64,000 nucleotides of DNA. Source: Neptunicoccus cionae. GTDB lineage: Bacteria > Pseudomonadota > Alphaproteobacteria > Rhodobacterales > Rhodobacteraceae. The stretch spans positions 1,054,001-1,118,000 of the forward strand of contig NZ_BMKA01000002.1 in NCBI RefSeq assembly GCF_014643735.1. Reading direction: 5' to 3'. Positions 36,722-46,341 of this stretch are shown piece after piece (position 1 is the stretch's first letter; each line of letters begins with the position of its first letter). The notes beneath the pieces were generated by a model. That model did no database searches and was not told where the DNA came from. It saw only the letters and a program-made list of their open reading frames with translations. The position numbers were made by a program, and so were the translations under genes.

Positions 36722-38509
36722 ATGAACGCCGACACCGCGCCGCTCTTGCAGGTTAACGACCTGTCGATCGGGTTTGGAGACCAGCCCCCGATTATTACGG
36801 ATGTTAACTTTTCGATTAATCGGGGCGAAACGCTTGCTCTGGTCGGGGAAAGCGGATCCGGTAAGACAATCACGTGCCGCTCGCTGTTGCGGGTGCTGCC
36901 CCGTGCTGCGGTGATCCATTCCGGCACGGCTGTATTTGATCCAAAGGCCTCTGCGCCGGTGGATTTGTTCAACCTCTCTGAAAAAGATTTACGCGATGTG
37001 CGCGGTGACCGGATTTCGATGATCTTTCAGGAACCGATGCACAGCCTGTCGCCGTTGCACCGTATCGGACATCAGGTGGCAGAAGTGCTGACCCTGCATC
37101 GTGGCCATTCCCGTACCAGTGCGAAGGTCGAGGTGTTAGAGAAATTCCGCCGTGTCGGCTTTGTTGATCCGGAACGGGCCTTCGCGGCCTATCCGTTCGA
37201 GCTTTCGGGCGGTATGCGCCAGCGGGCGATGATTGCGATGGCGATGATTGCGCGGCCCGAATTGTTGATCGCGGATGAACCGACTACAGCTCTTGATGTG
37301 ACCACACAGGCGCAGGTGCTGGAGCTGATCAAGGGGTTGCAGGAAGAAACCGGTATGGCGGTGATCTTCGTGACCCATGATCTGGGGGTGGTGGCAAATA
37401 TCGCCGATCAGGTCTGTGTGCTGCGCAAAGGGCGCGTGATGGAGAGCGGGCCGACCGACATCGTGATCGGCGCACCGGCCCATGGGTACACGAAAAAGCT
37501 TCTGGCGGCGGCCCCTGCCATTCCGCACAGCGCGGAACCCTCTAAGGCGCGGCCCGTCGTGGACCCGATCCTCCAGCTTGAGGGGATCAACAAAACCTTT
37601 GTGTCCCGCGCTGGCACGTTCTTTGGTAAAAACCGTGCGGTTCAGGCCGTTCAGAACGTAAGCCTGACGGTTGAGCGGGGTAAAACCTTTGCTATCGTGG
37701 GCGAAAGCGGGTCGGGCAAGTCCACCGTGGCCAACATCGCGCTGGGCGCAACGTCGGCAGATGCGGGCGGAGAAATCCGGTATTGGGCCGAGAAAGGCGC
37801 CTTGCCGGTAGATGTTGCACATCTGGATGCGTCAGAGCGGCGGTCCTTTCAGCGGGAAGCGCAGATGGTGTTTCAAGACCCGTTTAGTTCCCTGTCCCCC
37901 CGAATGCAGATCATCGATATCCTGACGGAACCGCTGCGGATTCACGGGATCGGGACACGCAAGGAACAAAAGGAACGTGCGGCGGAACTGCTAGAGAAAG
38001 TCGGGCTGGATAAAAATATGCTGCGCCGGTTCCCCCATGCCTTTTCCGGTGGCCAGCGCCAGCGCCTGTCTATCGCGCGGGCGCTCGCGCTTAATCCCAG
38101 CTTGCTGGTCTGTGACGAACCCACCAGTGCGCTCGACCTGTCGGTTCAGATGCAAGTGCTGGAATTGCTGGAAAAAATTCGGGACGATTTCGGACTGAGC
38201 TATCTGTTTATCAGTCACGATCTGGCCGTTGTGGCGCGGATCGCGGATGAGGTGGCCGTGATGCGGCAGGGACAGATTGTGGAGCAGGCCGCCCCCGATG
38301 TGCTGTTCACAGCGCCGCGTCATCCCTACACAAAGGCGCTTATCGCTGCCTGTCTAGAGGCCGACGTCAGCCAGAAAATTAACCTTCAAACTGTGGCGCT
38401 GGGCGCGGGTGATCCCCACACATGGCCCGAAGACTATGCGATGCAGGGCAGCAGCCTGCCGCCCCTGATCGAAACGGAGCCGGGCCATCTGGTTCGGGTG
38501 AACCCATGA
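36722..38509 (+). CDS. Fused dual ABC ATPase of peptide-type importer
   Basis: A 595-residue protein with two complete ABC domains in tandem, like YejF or DppD-DppF fused. First: Walker A GESGSGKTITCRSLL, signature LSGGMRQRAMI and Walker B LLIADEPTTALD. Second: Walker A GESGSGKSTVANIAL, signature FSGGQRQRLSI and Walker B LLVCDEPTSALD. I start at 36722; the TTG at 36689 lacks support. It powers the two permeases downstream. Its stop overlaps the binding-protein start. Confidence 0.93.
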   Translation: MNADTAPLLQVNDLSIGFGDQPPIITDVNFSINRGETLALVGESGSGKTITCRSLLRVLPRAAVIHSGTAVFDPKASAPVDLFNLSEKDLRDVRGDRISMIFQEPMHSLSPLHRIGHQVAEVLTLHRGHSRTSAKVEVLEKFRRVGFVDPERAFAAYPFELSGGMRQRAMIAMAMIARPELLIADEPTTALDVTTQAQVLELIKGLQEETGMAVIFVTHDLGVVANIADQVCVLRKGRVMESGPTDIVIGAPAHGYTKKLLAAAPAIPHSAEPSKARPVVDPILQLEGINKTFVSRAGTFFGKNRAVQAVQNVSLTVERGKTFAIVGESGSGKSTVANIALGATSADAGGEIRYWAEKGALPVDVAHLDASERRSFQREAQMVFQDPFSSLSPRMQIIDILTEPLRIHGIGTRKEQKERAAELLEKVGLDKNMLRRFPHAFSGGQRQRLSIARALALNPSLLVCDEPTSALDLSVQMQVLELLEKIRDDFGLSYLFISHDLAVVARIADEVAVMRQGQIVEQAAPDVLFTAPRHPYTKALIAACLEADVSQKINLQTVALGAGDPHTWPEDYAMQGSSLPPLIETEPGHLVRVNP

Positions 38510-40434
38510 TGCTGAAGCCTGTTATTCGATCCCTATGTCTTGTCGCTTCACTGATCGCAGCGCCTTTGACGGCTATGGCAGACGACATTGTTATGCAGGA
38601 AACCGGATTTTGGGAAACAGAGGTCAAATCCGGCGCGCTCGACCCGATTGGCACGCGGATGCCGCGCAATCCGGTCGTGGTGGACATGGCCGCAAAAGGG
38701 CGGGCGTTCGGCCAGCACGGCGGCAACCTGCGGACGATGATCACGCGATCCAAAGATGTCCGTCAGATGGTCGTTTACGGCTACGGTCGGCTGGTCGGTT
38801 ATGATGCGAAATATGACCTTGTGCCCGACATTCTTGAGGATGTGAAAGTCGCTGAGGAACGGATTTTCGTTCTGAAACTTCGCGAGGGCCACCGCTGGTC
38901 TGATGGTGCGCCTTTTACCTCGGATGATTTCCGCTACTGGTGGTATGACGTTGCGAATAATCCTGAACTCTCCCCCAGCGGGCCGCCGTCTTTTCTGCGG
39001 GTGGATGGGGAATATCCGCGCGTATTGTTCCCTGATGAGACCACCGTCATCTTTCGCTGGTCCAAACCCAACCCCGGATTTCTGCCACGTCTTGCACAGG
39101 CCAGACCGCCGTTTATCTATCGCCCCTCGGGTTACCTGAAACAGTTCCACGAAAAATATGCCGATCCGGCAAAGCTGGCCAAAGCTGTGGCAAAGAAAAA
39201 GGTTCGCGGGTGGGCGGCGCTGCACAACAAGCGCGACAATATGTATAAGTTCGACAACCCCAGCCTGCCGACTTTGCAGCCGTGGATACCGGCGGACACT
39301 GGCATGGACAGCCGCCGTCTTTTCGTGCGCAATCCCTATTACCACCGCATCGACAGTCGCGGTTTGCAACTGCCCTACATCGACACCGTCGAAATGAGCA
39401 TCGTCGGTTCCGGTCTGGTGGCCGCAAAAACCAACGCCGGAGAGGTCGACCTTCAGGCACGGGGGCTCGATTTTAATGATGTGGCGGTGTTGAAGAAGGG
39501 TGAATCCGAAGGACAGGATTACACGGTGCATCTGTGGCCCAATGGCACGGCGAGCCAGATTGCGATTTACCTGAACCTCAACCACGCTGATCCGGTCTGG
39601 CGCGAAATACTGCGGGATGTACAGTTCCGTCGTGCGCTGTCCCTTGGGATTGACCGGCGGATGATCAACCGCGCGCTCTATTTCGGGCTGGCCTCGGAAG
39701 GGAATATGACAGCACTGCCCGCCAGCCCGTTTTTCAGCGAGGCAAACCTGAACAGTTATGCCCAATATGATCCGGAGCGGGCGAGCAGGCTTCTGGATGA
39801 TCTGGGGTATACGAAACGCAGAGGGGACGGTATCCGCGTTCTGGAGGATGGCCGCCCCATGCGCATTCTGGTGGAAACCGCGGGCGAGCGTCAGGAAGTC
39901 GAAAACGCCCTGCAAATCATCGCTGACACATGGCGCGATATCGGGGTGGAACTGGTGATGCGTCCGCTTGACCGCGATATTCTGCGCCAGCATGTCTATT
40001 CCGGCCAGTCTATGGCTGCGGTCTGGTTTGGCTGGGACAATGGCATCCCCACACCCAACACCTCTCCGGGGTATCTTGCGCCGCGTGCGCAGGACTTTTT
40101 CGCTTGGCCGAAATGGGGGCAGTATTATCAGACGAACGCCGAAGCGGGGGAGCCTGTGGATATGCCCAAAGCGGCCCGCCTGATGGATTTGGCGGCGGAA
40201 TGGGAAAGAACGGACAATCGCACGCGACGGGTGGCGATCTGGCAGGAGATGTTAAAAATCCACGCAGAAGAAAAATACGCTATCGGCATTCTGGCGGAAG
40301 CACCCCAACCGGTTGTCGTGTCTAACAAATTGAAGAACGTGCCGGACGCGGGGCTGTGGGCCTGGGATCCGGGGGCGCATTTCGGGATACACCGGATGGA
40401 TGAGTTCTTCTTCGCGCCAGAGGTCACCAACTGA
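38506..40434 (+). CDS. Periplasmic substrate-binding protein (SBP_bac_5)
   Basis: A 642-residue extracellular binding protein. Signal peptide from MMLKPVIRSL to AAPLTAMADD, then the SBP_bac_5 layout with KLREGHRWSDGAPFTSDDFRYWW near residues 125-147 and RRALSLGIDRRMINRALYFG. It is longer than DppA/OppA and resembles the larger family members that bind bulky or modified peptides. The ligand is not known. The start at 38506 is set by the signal and a four-base overlap with the ATPase gene. Confidence 0.9.
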   Translation: MMLKPVIRSLCLVASLIAAPLTAMADDIVMQETGFWETEVKSGALDPIGTRMPRNPVVVDMAAKGRAFGQHGGNLRTMITRSKDVRQMVVYGYGRLVGYDAKYDLVPDILEDVKVAEERIFVLKLREGHRWSDGAPFTSDDFRYWWYDVANNPELSPSGPPSFLRVDGEYPRVLFPDETTVIFRWSKPNPGFLPRLAQARPPFIYRPSGYLKQFHEKYADPAKLAKAVAKKKVRGWAALHNKRDNMYKFDNPSLPTLQPWIPADTGMDSRRLFVRNPYYHRIDSRGLQLPYIDTVEMSIVGSGLVAAKTNAGEVDLQARGLDFNDVAVLKKGESEGQDYTVHLWPNGTASQIAIYLNLNHADPVWREILRDVQFRRALSLGIDRRMINRALYFGLASEGNMTALPASPFFSEANLNSYAQYDPERASRLLDDLGYTKRRGDGIRVLEDGRPMRILVETAGERQEVENALQIIADTWRDIGVELVMRPLDRDILRQHVYSGQSMAAVWFGWDNGIPTPNTSPGYLAPRAQDFFAWPKWGQYYQTNAEAGEPVDMPKAARLMDLAAEWERTDNRTRRVAIWQEMLKIHAEEKYAIGILAEAPQPVVVSNKLKNVPDAGLWAWDPGAHFGIHRMDEFFFAPEVTN

Positions 40435-41462
40435 TGCTAATACTGCGCTATTCGATCTATCGTTTCATCACGATGCTCGCGACCCTTGTGGTGGTGTCGG
40501 CTCTGGTGTTCTTCATAATGAACCTGCCGCCGGGGGATTACCTGTCGAACCTGATTGCCGAATTGCGGGCAACAGGGCAGGCGGACGGGATTTCCAAGGT
40601 GGAGTTCTTGCGGGTGGAATACTCGCTCGATCAGCCATTGTGGAAGCAATACCTGATCTGGATGGGCTTCTGGCCTGGCCCGCACGGGTTTTCCGGCATC
40701 ATCCAAGGGGATTTTGGTTGGTCATTTGAATTCGACCGCCCCGTTGCGGAAATTGTCGGCGGGGCTCTGTGGTTGACGGTTTTGGTGAACGTGGCAGCGG
40801 TGCTGTTCGTTTATCTGGTGGCCCTGCCGCTGGGCGTTCTGGCGGCGGCGAAATCGAAAACATGGGTGGATTACACGTCGGCTTTTGTGGGGTATCTGGG
40901 ACTGGCCACGCCGAACTTCTTGCTGGCGCTGATCCTGTTCTATTACGGGCACAAATATCTGAACCTGCCCATCGGCGGTTTGATGGCACCGGAGTTTGAG
41001 GGCCAACCCATGTCCCCCGAGAAGATAAAATCGGTCCTGCTGCACCTGATCATCCCAACCTTTGTGATTGGTACATCGGGCGCGGCAGCGATGATGCAGC
41101 GGTTGCGGGCCAATCTGCTGGACGAGCTGTCGAAACCCTATGTGGATACGGCAAGGGCCAAGGGGGTGCCGCCGGTGAAGGCCATTCTGAAGTATCCGTT
41201 CCGCGTTTCACTGAACCCGCTTGTTGCGGATATCGGTAATCTGCTGCCCTCTCTTATTTCCGGCTCGGTGCTTGTTTCCGTCGTGCTCGGCTTGCAGACG
41301 ATCGGTCCGGCGCTGCTGACGGCGCTGAAATCGCAGGACCAGTTCCTCGCCGGTTTTATCCTGCTGTTTGTCGCGGCGTTAACCCTTGTTGGGACAATGA
41401 TTTCTGACGTGTTGCTGGTGCTTCTTGATCCGCGCATCCGGTTTGGAGGGCGCGGAAAATGA
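40434..41462 (+). CDS. ABC permease 1 (DppB-type)
   Basis: A 342-residue inner-membrane permease with about six segments. It contains the conserved loop in the form AKGVPPVKAILKYPFRVSLNPL, which docks with the ATPase. The long first periplasmic loop after residue 40 is typical of DppB/OppB proteins. It shares one base with the stop of the binding-protein gene (TGATG) and overlaps the second permease by four. Confidence 0.92.
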   Translation: MLILRYSIYRFITMLATLVVVSALVFFIMNLPPGDYLSNLIAELRATGQADGISKVEFLRVEYSLDQPLWKQYLIWMGFWPGPHGFSGIIQGDFGWSFEFDRPVAEIVGGALWLTVLVNVAAVLFVYLVALPLGVLAAAKSKTWVDYTSAFVGYLGLATPNFLLALILFYYGHKYLNLPIGGLMAPEFEGQPMSPEKIKSVLLHLIIPTFVIGTSGAAAMMQRLRANLLDELSKPYVDTARAKGVPPVKAILKYPFRVSLNPLVADIGNLLPSLISGSVLVSVVLGLQTIGPALLTALKSQDQFLAGFILLFVAALTLVGTMISDVLLVLLDPRIRFGGRGK

Positions 41463-42616
41463 CCAACTTGCCAAACAACCACTACGTCGATGATGCGCCT
41501 TATGATCCGAACGAGGATATTAAATCCATCGACCGCCCTGATCTGGACGCGCCAAGCTGGCAGCTGATCTGGCGCAAATTCAAACGGCACAAGCTGGGTT
41601 TGTGGTCCGGTATTTTCCTGCTGGTGGCCTATCTTAGCCTGCCGTTCGTGGGGTTTCTCGTGCCCTACACCCCGAACGAGCGGAACGCGGATCACCTTTA
41701 TGCGGCGCCCCAAATGGTGCGGCTGTTCCATGAAGGCGCGTTCATCGGGCCCTATGTCTATCCGATTACCGCCGAGGCGGATCTTGAAAACTTCCGCTGG
41801 AATTACGCACAAGACCGCGAAAATCCGGCGCGGCTGGAGTATTTCTGCAAAGGGGATGACTATAACTTCCTTGGCTTGTTCCGCGCCGATACCCATCTGT
41901 TCTGCGCACCCGAAGGCGCGACAGTGTTCTTGTGGGGGGCGGACCGGCTGGGGCGGGATATCTTCTCTCGTATCTTTTACGGCGCACAACTTTCCCTGAC
42001 GGTGGGTCTGATCGGGATCACCGTGTCATTTATCCTAGGGATCACTATCGGGGGGCTTGCAGGGTACTTTGGTGGGCGCACAGATTGGGGCGTGCAGCGG
42101 GTGATTGAAGTTTTGCGATCCCTGCCGGAGCTGCCTTTGTGGCTGGCCCTGTCTGCGGCGGTGCCGAGCCACTGGGGGCCGGTGGCGGTGTTCTTTGTGA
42201 TTTCGATCATTCTGGGGCTGCTGGACTGGCCCGGACTGGCGCGGGCGGTGCGGTCCAAATTTCTTGCCCTGCGGGAAGAGGAATTCGTGCGCGCGGCTGA
42301 AATGATGGGAGCGAAGCCGAACCGGATTATCCGAAAGCATCTGCTGCCCAATTTCGCCAGCCATTTGATCGCCAGCGCCATGCTGTCGATTCCGGCGATG
42401 ATCCTTGGTGAAACGGCATTGTCGTTTCTTGGTCTGGGGCTGCGGGCTCCGGCGGTGAGTTGGGGGGTGATGCTGAACGATGCGCAGAACCTTGCCTCGA
42501 TCGAGATTTATCCCTGGACTGCAATCCCGATGCTGCCGGTTATTATCGTGGTGCTGGCGTTCAACTTTTTAGGGGACGGTTTGCGGGATTCCCTCGATCC
42601 GTACTCGGACCACTAA
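41459..42616 (+). CDS. ABC permease 2 (DppC-type)
   Basis: A 385-residue permease, somewhat long for DppC because of an extra periplasmic insert after the first membrane segment (about residues 65-155). It has FRADTHLFCAPEGA and GADRLGRDIFSRIFYGAQLSL, the usual DppC motifs, and the ATPase-docking loop AAEMMGAKPNRIIRKHLLPN. It closes the importer operon and is followed by a GC-rich palindrome. Confidence 0.92.
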   Translation: MTNLPNNHYVDDAPYDPNEDIKSIDRPDLDAPSWQLIWRKFKRHKLGLWSGIFLLVAYLSLPFVGFLVPYTPNERNADHLYAAPQMVRLFHEGAFIGPYVYPITAEADLENFRWNYAQDRENPARLEYFCKGDDYNFLGLFRADTHLFCAPEGATVFLWGADRLGRDIFSRIFYGAQLSLTVGLIGITVSFILGITIGGLAGYFGGRTDWGVQRVIEVLRSLPELPLWLALSAAVPSHWGPVAVFFVISIILGLLDWPGLARAVRSKFLALREEEFVRAAEMMGAKPNRIIRKHLLPNFASHLIASAMLSIPAMILGETALSFLGLGLRAPAVSWGVMLNDAQNLASIEIYPWTAIPMLPVIIVVLAFNFLGDGLRDSLDPYSDH

Positions 42617-42630
42617 AGACGGGGCGGTAG

Positions 42631-42657
42631 CCGGGGGCGCTGCCCCCGGACCCCCGG
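42631..42657. terminator. GC-rich intergenic palindrome
   Basis: An eight-base-pair stem (CCGGGGGC 42631-42638 and GCCCCCGG 42642-42649) with a GCT loop is followed by ACCCCCGGGATATT. This kind of element is widespread between genes of Rhodobacteraceae. It lies between the ends of the permease gene and the convergent HupE gene, so it may act as a bidirectional terminator, though no T run follows on either strand. Confidence 0.5.
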
Positions 42658-42680
42658 GATATTGTTCGCCAGAAGAAGCC

Positions 42681-43826
42681 TCAGGCGATGAGGGCTGTAC
42701 GCTCCAACACCCAGTATGTGGCCATGATTGCGATCGCGGCCGAGGCGGGGACGACGATGCGGCTGTGATACCACTGTTTGTTGCGGAACCAGATGCCCAC
42801 TGCAAGGAAACAGATGGCGATCACAGCGAGCTGGCCGATTTCGACACCAATGTTAAAGGCGATCAGTGCGGGGATGAATTGCGCTGTGGGCAGGCCGAAG
42901 TCGCCCAGAACAGATGCAAAGCCGAGCCCGTGCAGCAAGCCAAAGCCGAATATCAGGAAGGGCCGCCACGCGGTGAGCTTTTCGGTAAAGATGTTTTCCA
43001 CCGCGACAAAGACGATAGAGGCGGCGATCAGCGGTTCGACGATGGAGCCGGGCACATTAACCCAGCCAAGTGCGCCAAGGGCCAGCGTGATGGTATGGGC
43101 CAGCGTAAACATGGTGACTTGCATCAGCAGCGGGCGCAGGTGGGCGGAAAGCAGAAACAGGCCGATTACGAACAGGATATGGTCGAGACCTTTGGGGATG
43201 ATATGATCAAAGCCTGCCACGATATAATCCCAGACGACCTCTCCGGTGGATTGGGGGGCGATGTTGTCCAGATCAACGGTCGCTGTCGCACCGCTTGCCA
43301 CATAGTCTGCGATCACCGGATCGACAGTATCTGGTAGCGACACCCGCAGGACGCTATCGCCGTAATCCGCAGGAAAATCCCATGTCAGCGTGCCGGAGGC
43401 CGAGGGCAGGGTCGCGCTGTAAGTCAGGGTGGAGACACGGGCGATGTCAGGGTCGCCGACTGGAGGAATGGTGTGATCCACATAACGCAGGTCCACCGGT
43501 GTTCCATCCAACGAGAGCCTGAGCGTTGGGTCAAAGGCAGGGCGCAAAGCGGCATATGCCTGTGCAAGTTCTTCAGGCGTGGTTTCGCGCAGGCGAAGGT
43601 ATTCTTCCTCCCCTGCTTCGGCGTTCTCTGTGTTCGACTCATCCGCAACTCCGGCGATGATGGCTTCCAGATTTGTGTTGATCGACAGGGTTACTTCACT
43701 GCCGTTCAGGGCCATGTCGATGATCGACGGCGTGGCTTCATGGGCCCGTAAAGGACTGAGAGAGATAAAAAATGCGGCGAGCGTGGCTAAGAGGAGCAAC
43801 GCACTATATGGTTTGGGAAAGGTCAT
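42681..43826 (-). CDS. HupE/UreJ family membrane protein
   Basis: A 381-residue protein with signal peptide (SALLLLATLAAFFISLSPLRA), a soluble domain to about residue 205 and a C-terminal membrane block of six to seven segments. HupE-type motifs are visible: GFDHIIPKGLDHILFVIGLF, TLAHTITLALG, EPLIAASIVFVAVEN and GFGLLHGLGFASVL. HupE and UreJ bring nickel or a related metal into the cell. It diverges from the DUF4198 gene with only 15 bases between the start codons. No hydrogenase or urease gene is in view. Confidence 0.88.
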   Translation of the reverse strand: MTFPKPYSALLLLATLAAFFISLSPLRAHEATPSIIDMALNGSEVTLSINTNLEAIIAGVADESNTENAEAGEEEYLRLRETTPEELAQAYAALRPAFDPTLRLSLDGTPVDLRYVDHTIPPVGDPDIARVSTLTYSATLPSASGTLTWDFPADYGDSVLRVSLPDTVDPVIADYVASGATATVDLDNIAPQSTGEVVWDYIVAGFDHIIPKGLDHILFVIGLFLLSAHLRPLLMQVTMFTLAHTITLALGALGWVNVPGSIVEPLIAASIVFVAVENIFTEKLTAWRPFLIFGFGLLHGLGFASVLGDFGLPTAQFIPALIAFNIGVEIGQLAVIAICFLAVGIWFRNKQWYHSRIVVPASAAIAIMATYWVLERTALIA

Positions 43827-43841
43827 GAGGGGATTTCTGTT

Positions 43842-44630
43842 ATGAATTGGTTGAAGGCTTGTGTTGTGTCTATGGTATTTGGACTGTCGGGTCCATCACT
43901 GGCACATGAGTACTGGATCGAGCCACTGGATTTTACCGTGCCAGTGGACGGGCGTATGATGGCCTTTCTCAAGGTGGGGTCCGAGTTGAAAGGGTCCACA
44001 TTTCCCTATATTCCTGCGCAGTTCCAGTCCTTTACTATTACGAATGGTAAGGGGACTTTGGATCACAAAGGGACCGTCGGGGACAGCCCAGCCTTGCAAG
44101 TTGCAGCGCCTGAGAACGGGTTGAACATCCTTGCCTATCATTCCAACGCGAACCGTTTAACCTATCGCGATCCCGACCTTCTGGAGAAATATCTAAAGGC
44201 CGAGGGGCTGGATTTTGTGCTTGAAGAGCATCGCGCCAATGGATGGCCCGAGATCAATATCACCGAGACCTACACGCGCAATGCAAAGGCGCTGGTGCAG
44301 GTCGGCCCTTATGACGGGGGCAGTGATCAAGTGCTCGGCTTGCCGTTTGAACTGGTGGTCGAAGGCTCTCCCTATGCACCCGATACAGATCGCGTGCGGG
44401 TGCAACTGCTTTGGCAGGGGGCGCCGGTGGCAGACTATCCGATCAATGTGTTTATGAAGGACGGCGAAGTCACCACTGGGCGGGTCCATACGGATGAGGC
44501 CGGATATGCCGAAGTAGCCGTCCCCGAGAGCGGTTTTGTCTTATTGAATTCCGTTCACATCGCGCGGCCAGACACCGGAGACGCACCGTTTTACGAAAGT
44601 TTCTGGGCTTCAATGACTTTCGGGCGCTGA
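43842..44630 (+). CDS. DUF4198 family periplasmic protein (metal uptake partner)
   Basis: A 262-residue protein with a signal peptide ending SLAHEYWIEP; this HExW start to the mature chain matches DUF4198, a family linked with nickel or cobalt uptake (NikM-like). It then forms a beta-rich domain (for example QVGPYDGGSDQVLGLPFELV). GAGGGG lies nine bases before ATG 43842. Its pairing with HupE/UreJ supports a role in handling a metal in the periplasm, an inference. Confidence 0.85.
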   Translation: MNWLKACVVSMVFGLSGPSLAHEYWIEPLDFTVPVDGRMMAFLKVGSELKGSTFPYIPAQFQSFTITNGKGTLDHKGTVGDSPALQVAAPENGLNILAYHSNANRLTYRDPDLLEKYLKAEGLDFVLEEHRANGWPEINITETYTRNAKALVQVGPYDGGSDQVLGLPFELVVEGSPYAPDTDRVRVQLLWQGAPVADYPINVFMKDGEVTTGRVHTDEAGYAEVAVPESGFVLLNSVHIARPDTGDAPFYESFWASMTFGR

Positions 44631-44888
44631 TCAGCTACCGCGCTTTAGAAGCTGGAGCAGGAACAACAATATCACAGCGCCAATCGTGGCGCTGATGATA
44701 GAGCCAAGCAATCCGCCGCCGACGGGCAGACCTATGGCGGGCAGCAGCAGTGTGGCGATGAAAGCGCCCAGGATACCGATCACGATGTTTCCGATCAGGC
44801 CAAAGCCGGAGCCTTTGACGATTTTTCCGGCCAGCCAGCCGGCGACCGCGCCGACGATCAAAAGAACAAAGACACTTGTGATACCCAT
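44631..44888 (-). CDS. GlsB/YeaQ/YmgE family small membrane protein
   Basis: An 85-residue protein with three hydrophobic segments. The sequence ITSVFVLLIVGAVAGWLAG, then KIVKGSGFGLIGNIVIGILG, matches the transglycosylase-associated/GlsB family often induced by stress. I start at 44888 with AAGGATAG upstream rather than 44915. Its stop abuts the DUF4198 stop from the other strand, with no spacer at all. Confidence 0.88.
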   Translation of the reverse strand: MGITSVFVLLIVGAVAGWLAGKIVKGSGFGLIGNIVIGILGAFIATLLLPAIGLPVGGGLLGSIISATIGAVILLFLLQLLKRGS

Positions 44889-44979
44889 GAAGCTATCCTT
44901 TTTTGTTGCAACCACCGTGACGTGGTTTCTGCCCTAACACAAGATATATGGCGCGGATTGCGGCCTTGGCAATTATGCT

Positions 44980-46341
44980 TCAACTCTGTCCGGTCAGAAC
45001 TGCCATTGGGGCGGTAAAGCACCACAACAGACCGTCCGCCGCAAACTCGCGCTGCGTTTCACCTGATGTGGTAGTTTCCAGCAAAAGGCCTGTCACTTGC
45101 GACCCGAACCCAGATCCAGTGGGTGGCGTGACGGGGGGACCGCCGGTTTCATGCCAACACATTTTCAGATCAGGTTTTTCACCGCTGGTGATTTCCCATG
45201 ACAGCTCTACCCTGCCGCTTTCTTGCGAGAGCGCGCCGTATTTCGCAGCATTCGTCACCAGTTCGAAAATCGCCATACCCACCGCCTGCGAGACAGATTC
45301 GTCCAGATGCACAGTTGGACCGGAGAGGCTGGTCTGGGTGTCAGCTACGTCGACAAGATGGGTAAACTGGGCCCGCGCCAGCTCTTCAAGATCTACATAA
45401 ACGCTGCCGCTATTAAGTAGAATATCCTGATTGGACGCCAGACTCCGCAGCCGGTTGGAAAAGATCGGGAGAAAAGCTTCCCCGTGATAGCGCCTGCCGG
45501 TCTGGCGGGCGATCACTTCGACGATGGTCAGCAGATTTTTCGAACGGTGATTGATTTCGTGAAGCAGGGTTTGGATTTTCTTTTCGGATTCTTTGCGCAC
45601 CGTGATGTCACTGTACATGGTGACAAATCCGGTATGGGTCCGGTTTTCATCCCGAATGGCAGCAAAGCTGCGTTCTACGTTAATTTTCTGGCCGTTCTTG
45701 TGCAGCCTGAAGGACTCACTGCGCAAAACTTCCCCCGCTATGACATCTGGAATACGCGCATCAAGGGCCGGCAATTCTTCGGCTGGCAGCAAAAGCTGAT
45801 TGAACCGTTGGCCCAGTACTTCTTCTCTGGTGTAGCCGAACAAACGCTCTGCGGCGGGGTTCCAGGCGTGGATTTTAAAGTCCTTATCAGACGATACAAT
45901 CGCATGGGGTGAGGATTCCACGAGACTTCTGAACTCGTCGCTGTCCCGCCTCCGGTCCACCAGTTCCCGTTCAAAGGCTTGGCGTTGCTCGTTCTTGAAG
46001 ATGCAGAAGTAGGCTTCGCTCAACTCGCCGTCTGTGCGAACTGCACGCGCATTGACATAGACGCCGAAACGGGTGCCATCCGGTCTTTCCAAATCCAGCG
46101 ATATTTCCGTGAACTCGCCTTCCAGCAAAAGGAGTGGGCGCAAATGGGTTTCAAAAAAAATGCGGCTTGCCCGTGTCAGGATGTCCACGACGCGGGTTTC
46201 CCCGTCGAGCGACACCTTATCCCGTTCCAACCAGGACCGCAGGGTTGCGTTCGTTGTGGTGATCACCCCGTCGCCGTTTATTACCATAAGACCACCGGGC
46301 CAGAGGTCCAGATCGGTGGGGGGGCGGATATTGTGGATCAT
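44980..46341 (-). CDS. PAS-PAS HWE-type sensor histidine kinase, coupled to RsbQ-type hydrolase
   Basis: A 453-residue cytoplasmic kinase with no membrane segment. A first PAS-like domain (about 1-120) and a second PAS domain (about 138-250, with NPAAERLFGYTREEVLG) precede the HWE/HisKA_2 dimerisation helix LLHEINHRSKNLLTI (phosphate on H265 expected), then FELVTNAAKYGALS and the WHETGGP-type motif CWHETGGPPV of HWE kinases. Its start overlaps the stop of the RsbQ-like gene (46338-46341), so the hydrolase is translated first. The PAS domains could read the hydrolase's state, as in Bacillus RsbP with RsbQ. No response regulator is adjacent. Confidence 0.88.
   Translation of the reverse strand: MIHNIRPPTDLDLWPGGLMVINGDGVITTTNATLRSWLERDKVSLDGETRVVDILTRASRIFFETHLRPLLLLEGEFTEISLDLERPDGTRFGVYVNARAVRTDGELSEAYFCIFKNEQRQAFERELVDRRRDSDEFRSLVESSPHAIVSSDKDFKIHAWNPAAERLFGYTREEVLGQRFNQLLLPAEELPALDARIPDVIAGEVLRSESFRLHKNGQKINVERSFAAIRDENRTHTGFVTMYSDITVRKESEKKIQTLLHEINHRSKNLLTIVEVIARQTGRRYHGEAFLPIFSNRLRSLASNQDILLNSGSVYVDLEELARAQFTHLVDVADTQTSLSGPTVHLDESVSQAVGMAIFELVTNAAKYGALSQESGRVELSWEITSGEKPDLKMCWHETGGPPVTPPTGSGFGSQVTGLLLETTTSGETQREFAADGLLWCFTAPMAVLTGQS

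Noticed and set aside
38548-39993. A 481-codon minus-strand frame opposite the peptide-binding protein
   Set aside because: The plus strand encodes a full SBP_bac_5 protein with signal peptide; the minus translation has no motif and no neighbour on its strand.
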